Positions 58,884 through 64,000 of a stretch of DNA of 64,000 nucleotides are shown piece after piece (within the stretch, counting starts at the first letter, position 1; every line of letters begins with the position of its first letter). A model generated the notes under the pieces. The model searched no databases. It had not been told where the DNA came from and saw only the letters and a program-made list of their open reading frames with translations. Both the position numbers and the translations under genes were made by a program. Source of the DNA: Aurantimicrobium minutum (GTDB lineage Bacteria > Actinomycetota > Actinomycetes > Actinomycetales > Microbacteriaceae); NCBI RefSeq assembly GCF_029893825.1, contig NZ_JARXXV010000001.1, forward strand, positions 372,001 through 436,000, written 5' to 3'.

Positions 58884-60122
58884 ATGCCAAAGAAGGTTTT
58901 CGGAATTGTTCTCGCTGGTGGCGAGGGCAAGCGCCTCATGCCCCTGACAGAAGACCGCGCAAAGCCTGCTGTGCCTTTTGGTGGGCAGTATCGTTTGGTT
59001 GACTTCGCCATATCCAACCTGATCAACTCTGGTCTACGTCAAATCGTCGTTCTCACTCAATACAAGTCCCACTCGCTTGACCGCCACGTTTCTCAGACCT
59101 GGCGCATGTCAGGCTTGTTAGGTTCCTACGTTGCTTCAGTGCCAGCTCAGCAACGTTTGGGCAAGAGGTGGTTCTCAGGTAGTGCTGATGCAATTTTGCA
59201 AAGCCTGAACCTCATTCGTGACGAAAAGCCCGACATTGTTGTTGTAGTTGGTGCTGACCACGTTTATCGCATGGACTTTGACCAAATGATTCAGGCACAT
59301 ATTGAGTCAGGCAAGAAAGTAACTGTTGCTGCTATTCGCCAGCCGATTCGCTTGGCCGACCAATTTGGCGTTATTGAGGTTGATGCACAAGATGTCACCA
59401 AGATTGGCAGATTCCGTGAAAAGCCAACCGATGCAATCGGGTTGCCAGACAACTCTGAAGAAGTACTTGTTTCAATGGGTAACTACGTCTTCGATGCAGA
59501 TGCATTGATTGAAGCCGTCGAAACCGATGGTGAACTTCCTGATTCCAGCCACGACATGGGTGGAGACATCATCCCTTACTTTGTGGAAAAGGCACAGGCC
59601 GGAGTTTACGACTTCAACCGCAACGACGTCCCAGGCTCCACAGCCCGTGACAAGTACTACTGGCGAGATGTAGGAAGTATCGACAGTTTCTTCGATGCAC
59701 ACATGGACTTGATTTCCACCCTTCCTGTTTTCAACCTGTACAACACGAACTGGCCCATCTATTCGATGCAAGTCAATTCACCACCAGCTAAGTTCGTTCG
59801 TGATGCTCGTGGCCGCGTAGGGGCAACGATTGATTCTGTCGTATCACTCGGCTCCTTGCTCTCTGGAGCACACATTGAGCGGAGCGTCCTAGGGCCCTGG
59901 TGCCAGGTTGATTCCGGAGCTAGTGTTCACGATTCCATCGTTTTCGATCACGTCAGTATCGGCTCAGATGTAGAGATTCGTCGGGCTATTCTTGATAAAG
60001 AAGTTGTTGTTGAATCAGGCGCCAAGATTGGTGTTGATCACGACCGTGACCGAGCACGTGGTTTCACAGTCACCGAATCAGGTATCACCGTCGTGGGTAA
60101 GGGAGTACGAGTAGCGCCATGA
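58884..60122 (+). CDS. glgC: Glucose-1-phosphate adenylyltransferase
   Basis: Makes ADP-glucose from ATP and glucose-1-phosphate, the committed step of glycogen synthesis. 412 residues. [20 protein letters not shown] is the nucleotide-binding motif; [15 protein letters not shown] and the [11 protein letters not shown] substrate region follow; a left-handed beta-helix with hexapeptide repeats fills the last 120 residues. The 96-base space to glgA holds both promoters. It overlaps serB by 4 bases. Confidence 0.96.
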   Translation: MPKKVFGIVLAGGEGKRLMPLTEDRAKPAVPFGGQYRLVDFAISNLINSGLRQIVVLTQYKSHSLDRHVSQTWRMSGLLGSYVASVPAQQRLGKRWFSGSADAILQSLNLIRDEKPDIVVVVGADHVYRMDFDQMIQAHIESGKKVTVAAIRQPIRLADQFGVIEVDAQDVTKIGRFREKPTDAIGLPDNSEEVLVSMGNYVFDADALIEAVETDGELPDSSHDMGGDIIPYFVEKAQAGVYDFNRNDVPGSTARDKYYWRDVGSIDSFFDAHMDLISTLPVFNLYNTNWPIYSMQVNSPPAKFVRDARGRVGATIDSVVSLGSLLSGAHIERSVLGPWCQVDSGASVHDSIVFDHVSIGSDVEIRRAILDKEVVVESGAKIGVDHDRDRARGFTVTESGITVVGKGVRVAP

Positions 60123-60787
60123 CCGAAGTCCGTAATTCTTTAGACGTTACGGATTCGAAGCGTTTTCTCGTTGTTCTCGATGTTGATTCAACACTTATTG
60201 AGAACGAAGCTATTGAACTACTTGCGGCAGAAGCTGGTTCGTTGGATCTGGTTGCTGCTGTTACCGAACGTGCAATGCGAGGAGAACTAGATTTCGCCGA
60301 GAGCTTGCGTGAACGGGTTTCTACTCTTGCCGGTCTACCCGAATCCGTCTTTGACACTGTGCGGTCTCACATCACCCTGACTCAGGGAGCACAGAAACTC
60401 ATAGCTACTGTGAAAGCCCAAGGTGGTTCTGTTGGGGTTGTCAGTGGGGGTTTCCATGAACTCCTTGATCCACTTGCTGAATCACTAGGACTGGACTTCT
60501 GGAAAGCTAATCGTCTTGAAATCAAAGACGGCATACTCACCGGAAAAGTACTTGGAGACATTGTTGATGCCCAAGCGAAGGCTGACACGCTCATTGAATG
60601 GGCAGAAGCTACCGCTACTCCCCTGTCTCAGACAGTTGCAATAGGTGACGGTGCAAACGATTTGAAAATGATGGCTGTTGCAGGTTTGGGTATTGCATTT
60701 TGTGCCAAGCCTGTTGTGCAAGACAAAGCTGATGTCGCCCTCAAAGAACGAGACCTCAGCAAGGCGTTAGAACTTATTGGGCTTTAG
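60119..60787 (+). CDS. serB: Phosphoserine phosphatase
   Basis: Last step of serine synthesis: hydrolysis of phosphoserine. 222 residues, HAD fold. Motif [21 protein letters not shown]; motif II VSGGF; motif III with Lys in [12 protein letters not shown]; motif [20 protein letters not shown]. No N-terminal ACT domains. ATG overlaps the glgC stop; its own stop overlaps that of the convergent fabG. Confidence 0.93.
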   Translation: MTEVRNSLDVTDSKRFLVVLDVDSTLIENEAIELLAAEAGSLDLVAAVTERAMRGELDFAESLRERVSTLAGLPESVFDTVRSHITLTQGAQKLIATVKAQGGSVGVVSGGFHELLDPLAESLGLDFWKANRLEIKDGILTGKVLGDIVDAQAKADTLIEWAEATATPLSQTVAIGDGANDLKMMAVAGLGIAFCAKPVVQDKADVALKERDLSKALELIGL

Positions 60788-61491
60788 TGTCCCATACCCA
60801 ATCCGCCATCTACTGGGATAACAGCACCAGAGATGTAACCTGCATCATCTGAAGCAAGCCAAGCGCACACTTTTGCAACCTCTGAAGGCTGGGCAAAACG
60901 GCCTGCTGGAATGTTCTTGCGATATTGCTCTTGCTGTTCTTCAGGCAATGCAGCGGTCATATCTGTCTCTATAAAGCCAGGGGCAACAACGTTAGCTGTG
61001 ATGCCACGAGCACCGAGCTCGCGAGTGAGAGAACGTGCCATACCAACAAGTGCACTTTTGGAAGAGGAGTAGTTAACCTGACCAGCAGATCCATACAGAC
61101 CGACCACAGATGAAATCAGCACGATTCGTCCAAAACGTGCCTTGAGCATTCCCTTGACGGCACGCTTAACTACCTTGAAAGTTCCACCGAGGTTTGTGTC
61201 CACAACAGAATCGAACTCTTCATCGGTCATGCGCATCACGAGTGTGTCCTTGGTGATTCCCGCGTTAGCGACAAGAACCTCCACGGGACCAAGCTTGGAC
61301 TCTACTTCTGCGTAGGCGGCATCGAGCGACTCACCGTCGGTCACATCAGCACGAACGGTCAACGAACCTGCAGGACCTTCACCAGAACGTGCTGTTACAG
61401 CAACTCGATGCCCTTGAGCGATGAACTCTTCAGCGAGGGCAAATCCGATACCACGGTTTCCGCCAGTGATAAGCACGGTACGAACGGTCAC
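60784..61491 (-). CDS. fabG: 3-oxoacyl-ACP reductase-like SDR
   Basis: NADPH-dependent reduction of 3-oxoacyl-ACP in fatty acid elongation is the likely role. 235 residues from GTG 61491, preceded by GGAGG at 61496-61500. TGGNRGIG cofactor motif; NAGITKDTLVMRM; catalytic Ser in LISSVVGLYG; YSSSK Tyr-Lys pair; C-terminal [15 protein letters not shown]. All catalytic residues are present, unlike the SDR at 12521. No fab cluster nearby, so it could serve another 3-oxoacyl substrate. Confidence 0.9.
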   Translation of the reverse strand: MTVRTVLITGGNRGIGFALAEEFIAQGHRVAVTARSGEGPAGSLTVRADVTDGESLDAAYAEVESKLGPVEVLVANAGITKDTLVMRMTDEEFDSVVDTNLGGTFKVVKRAVKGMLKARFGRIVLISSVVGLYGSAGQVNYSSSKSALVGMARSLTRELGARGITANVVAPGFIETDMTAALPEEQQEQYRKNIPAGRFAQPSEVAKVCAWLASDDAGYISGAVIPVDGGLGMGH

Positions 61492-61572
61492 AATTCCTCC
61501 AGTCGGATGCATTGAATGCCAGCTTAGTCGTAGGCTAGTAACACCACATCAACCGTTGGGACATGGCCGACA

Positions 61573-61848
61573 ATGAAGAAACAACTTCAGTCAGCAACAT
61601 CGCTTCCGCTGGCACCTACCGATGAGCGTCGCATTCGCATGATTAAGTATTCCATTGCCATGGGAATCCGCATGGTGTGCATTGTCGCAATGCTTTTCGT
61701 CTCAGGCTGGTGGCTAGTTGTGTGCGCAACCGGAGCAATTGTGCTCCCCTATTTCGCGATGATTATTGCCAACGTGAAAATGGCGCCGCAGCAATCCTTT
61801 GTTGAACGACCATCAACAATTGTTTTGTATCAAGAAAAGTCCAGCTGA
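61573..61848 (+). CDS. DUF3099 membrane protein
   Basis: 91 residues. A short N-terminal cytoplasmic stretch (LPLAPTDERRIRMIKYSIAM) leads to two membrane helices (about 30-48 and 52-72) with the GWWLVV junction typical of DUF3099. Found across Actinobacteria, function unknown. The SURF1 gene starts 4 bases after its TGA stop. Confidence 0.85.
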   Translation: MKKQLQSATSLPLAPTDERRIRMIKYSIAMGIRMVCIVAMLFVSGWWLVVCATGAIVLPYFAMIIANVKMAPQQSFVERPSTIVLYQEKSS

Positions 61849-61852
61849 CTCA

Positions 61853-62713
61853 GTGACTGACAATAAAGCTTCAATTCCTTGGTATCGAGTTGCGTTCACT
61901 AAACGCTGGCTGAGTTACTTTCTGCTAACCGCACTTTTTGCCGGTGCTTGTGTTGCTCTGTCGACGTGGCAGTTTGCGCGCAGAGATGAAGCAAAACAAG
62001 AAATCAACAGAGTCCTAGCCAATTACAACGCAGAGCCCATAGCTCTCACAGAAGCTCTTCCAGACCCCACACAATTCGATGAAAACGATAAGTGGATTCC
62101 AATCGTTGTCACGGGAACTTACCTTCCAGAAGAGCAACTTGTTGCTAGAAGTCGCCCTAGAGAACAAGTAGCTGGTGTTGAAGTACTCACTCCGCTCAAA
62201 ACTGGTGACGGAATGATCTTCATTGTTGATCGTGGATGGCTACCTGCAAATGAAAATCCAGTGGATCCCTACATACTCCCTCAACCACCCACCGGTGGAG
62301 TTACTGTTGTTGCACGTTTGAAAGCGAGTGAACCAAGTATTCCCGGACGAGGAATGTCAGATGGACAAGTTGCCACGATTGAACTTCCTCTTATTCAAGA
62401 AGTACTGAACGCTCCGACTTACACCGGGGCATATGGGCTGCTTGAAAGCGAAGATCCCGTTCCTGTTGACCAGGCACCTTTGCCTGCATTGAAGCCAACA
62501 TTAGATGAAGGTGCACACCTGAGTTATGCGCTCCAGTGGATTATGTTCGGCGTTCTCGCTTTTATAGGTCTCGGTTGGGCGGTCAGAAATGAATTGCGCA
62601 TCCGAAACTCAGAGACCGCAGAAGGCAAAGCAAAGCTCGAAGCTCAAGCACAGAAACGCGCCTCCAAGCCTTCCGAAGAAGATATTGAAGACGCGATTCT
62701 GGATGGTCGCTAG
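61853..62713 (+). CDS. SURF1-family cytochrome oxidase assembly protein
   Basis: Helps assemble heme a into oxidase subunit I. 286 residues from GTG 61853 (VTDNKASIPWYR); the longer frame overlaps DUF3099. First helix WLSYFLLTALFAGACVALST, then the extracytoplasmic domain with STWQFARRDEAK, DRGWLPAN and EGAHLSYALQWIMFG leading into the second helix, and a charged cytoplasmic tail. It fits the aa3 oxidase encoded at 20887-28822. It abuts leuA tail to tail with no base between. Confidence 0.9.
   Translation: MTDNKASIPWYRVAFTKRWLSYFLLTALFAGACVALSTWQFARRDEAKQEINRVLANYNAEPIALTEALPDPTQFDENDKWIPIVVTGTYLPEEQLVARSRPREQVAGVEVLTPLKTGDGMIFIVDRGWLPANENPVDPYILPQPPTGGVTVVARLKASEPSIPGRGMSDGQVATIELPLIQEVLNAPTYTGAYGLLESEDPVPVDQAPLPALKPTLDEGAHLSYALQWIMFGVLAFIGLGWAVRNELRIRNSETAEGKAKLEAQAQKRASKPSEEDIEDAILDGR

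Positions 62714-64000
<1,287 letters not shown>

Overview
The window looks like chromosome from a small-genome actinobacterium, most likely a low-GC member of the Microbacteriaceae (freshwater 'Luna'-type relatives such as Rhodoluna or Aquiluna; the exact genus is inference). Reasons: the polA-rpsA-coaE-uvrB-uvrA order and the divergent trpD/ctaE-qcrCAB block match Actinobacteria. So do the actinobacterial-type cytochrome bcc-aa3 subunits (diheme QcrC, three-helix QcrA, CtaF), the pafB-pafC-tatA-tatC-helicase order, DUF3043 and DUF3099 proteins, and the glgA/glgC divergent pair. Base composition is near half GC, low for the phylum. Genes are very tightly packed.

Layout. 1-11746 (+): replication, translation and repair: polA (cut by the left edge), rpsA, coaE and contiguous uvrB-uvrA-uvrC for nucleotide excision repair. 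11743-19760: a more variable stretch with a GDPD-like phosphodiesterase, an atypical SDR, a Nudix hydrolase, an HdeD-like membrane protein behind a palindromic operator candidate, an EamA exporter, two tandem related MFS transporters, and a glycerol kinase interrupted by one in-frame UGA. 19757-30779: trpD, then the respiratory chain. ctaE-qcrC-qcrA-qcrB reads right and ctaC-ctaD-ctaF reads left towards it, with a GyrI-like protein between. The Fe-S carrier erpA and an M20 peptidase follow.

31392-47511 (-): a nearly gap-free run HAD phosphatase, trmI, FKBP lipoprotein, pafB, pafC, tatA, tatC, Ski2-like helicase, lnt, dnaE, hisD, nrdR, pyrD. trmI sits directly beside FKBP-pafB, where many Actinobacteria carry the Pup-proteasome genes; none are present. 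47578-56691: PAC2 protein, uppP, tRNA-Leu(GAG), an LRV-repeat protein, a RadD-like helicase, a TrmH-family methyltransferase, a sirtuin whose start codon lies in an 18-bp palindrome, a glycosyltransferase, an alpha/beta hydrolase, a DEDDh exonuclease and rpmE2. 56798-64000: ABC ATPase, glgA/glgM and glgC (ADP-glucose metabolism), serB, fabG, DUF3099, SURF1 (oxidase assembly, serving the cta genes) and leuA (cut by the right edge).

Most of the window is core genome. No CRISPR array, insertion sequence, prophage or defence island was seen. The best leads are the single UGA in glpK, the missing Pup-proteasome block, three palindromic control-site candidates, a 47-codon small ORF with a good ribosome-binding site, and repeated use of stop codons shared between convergent genes.
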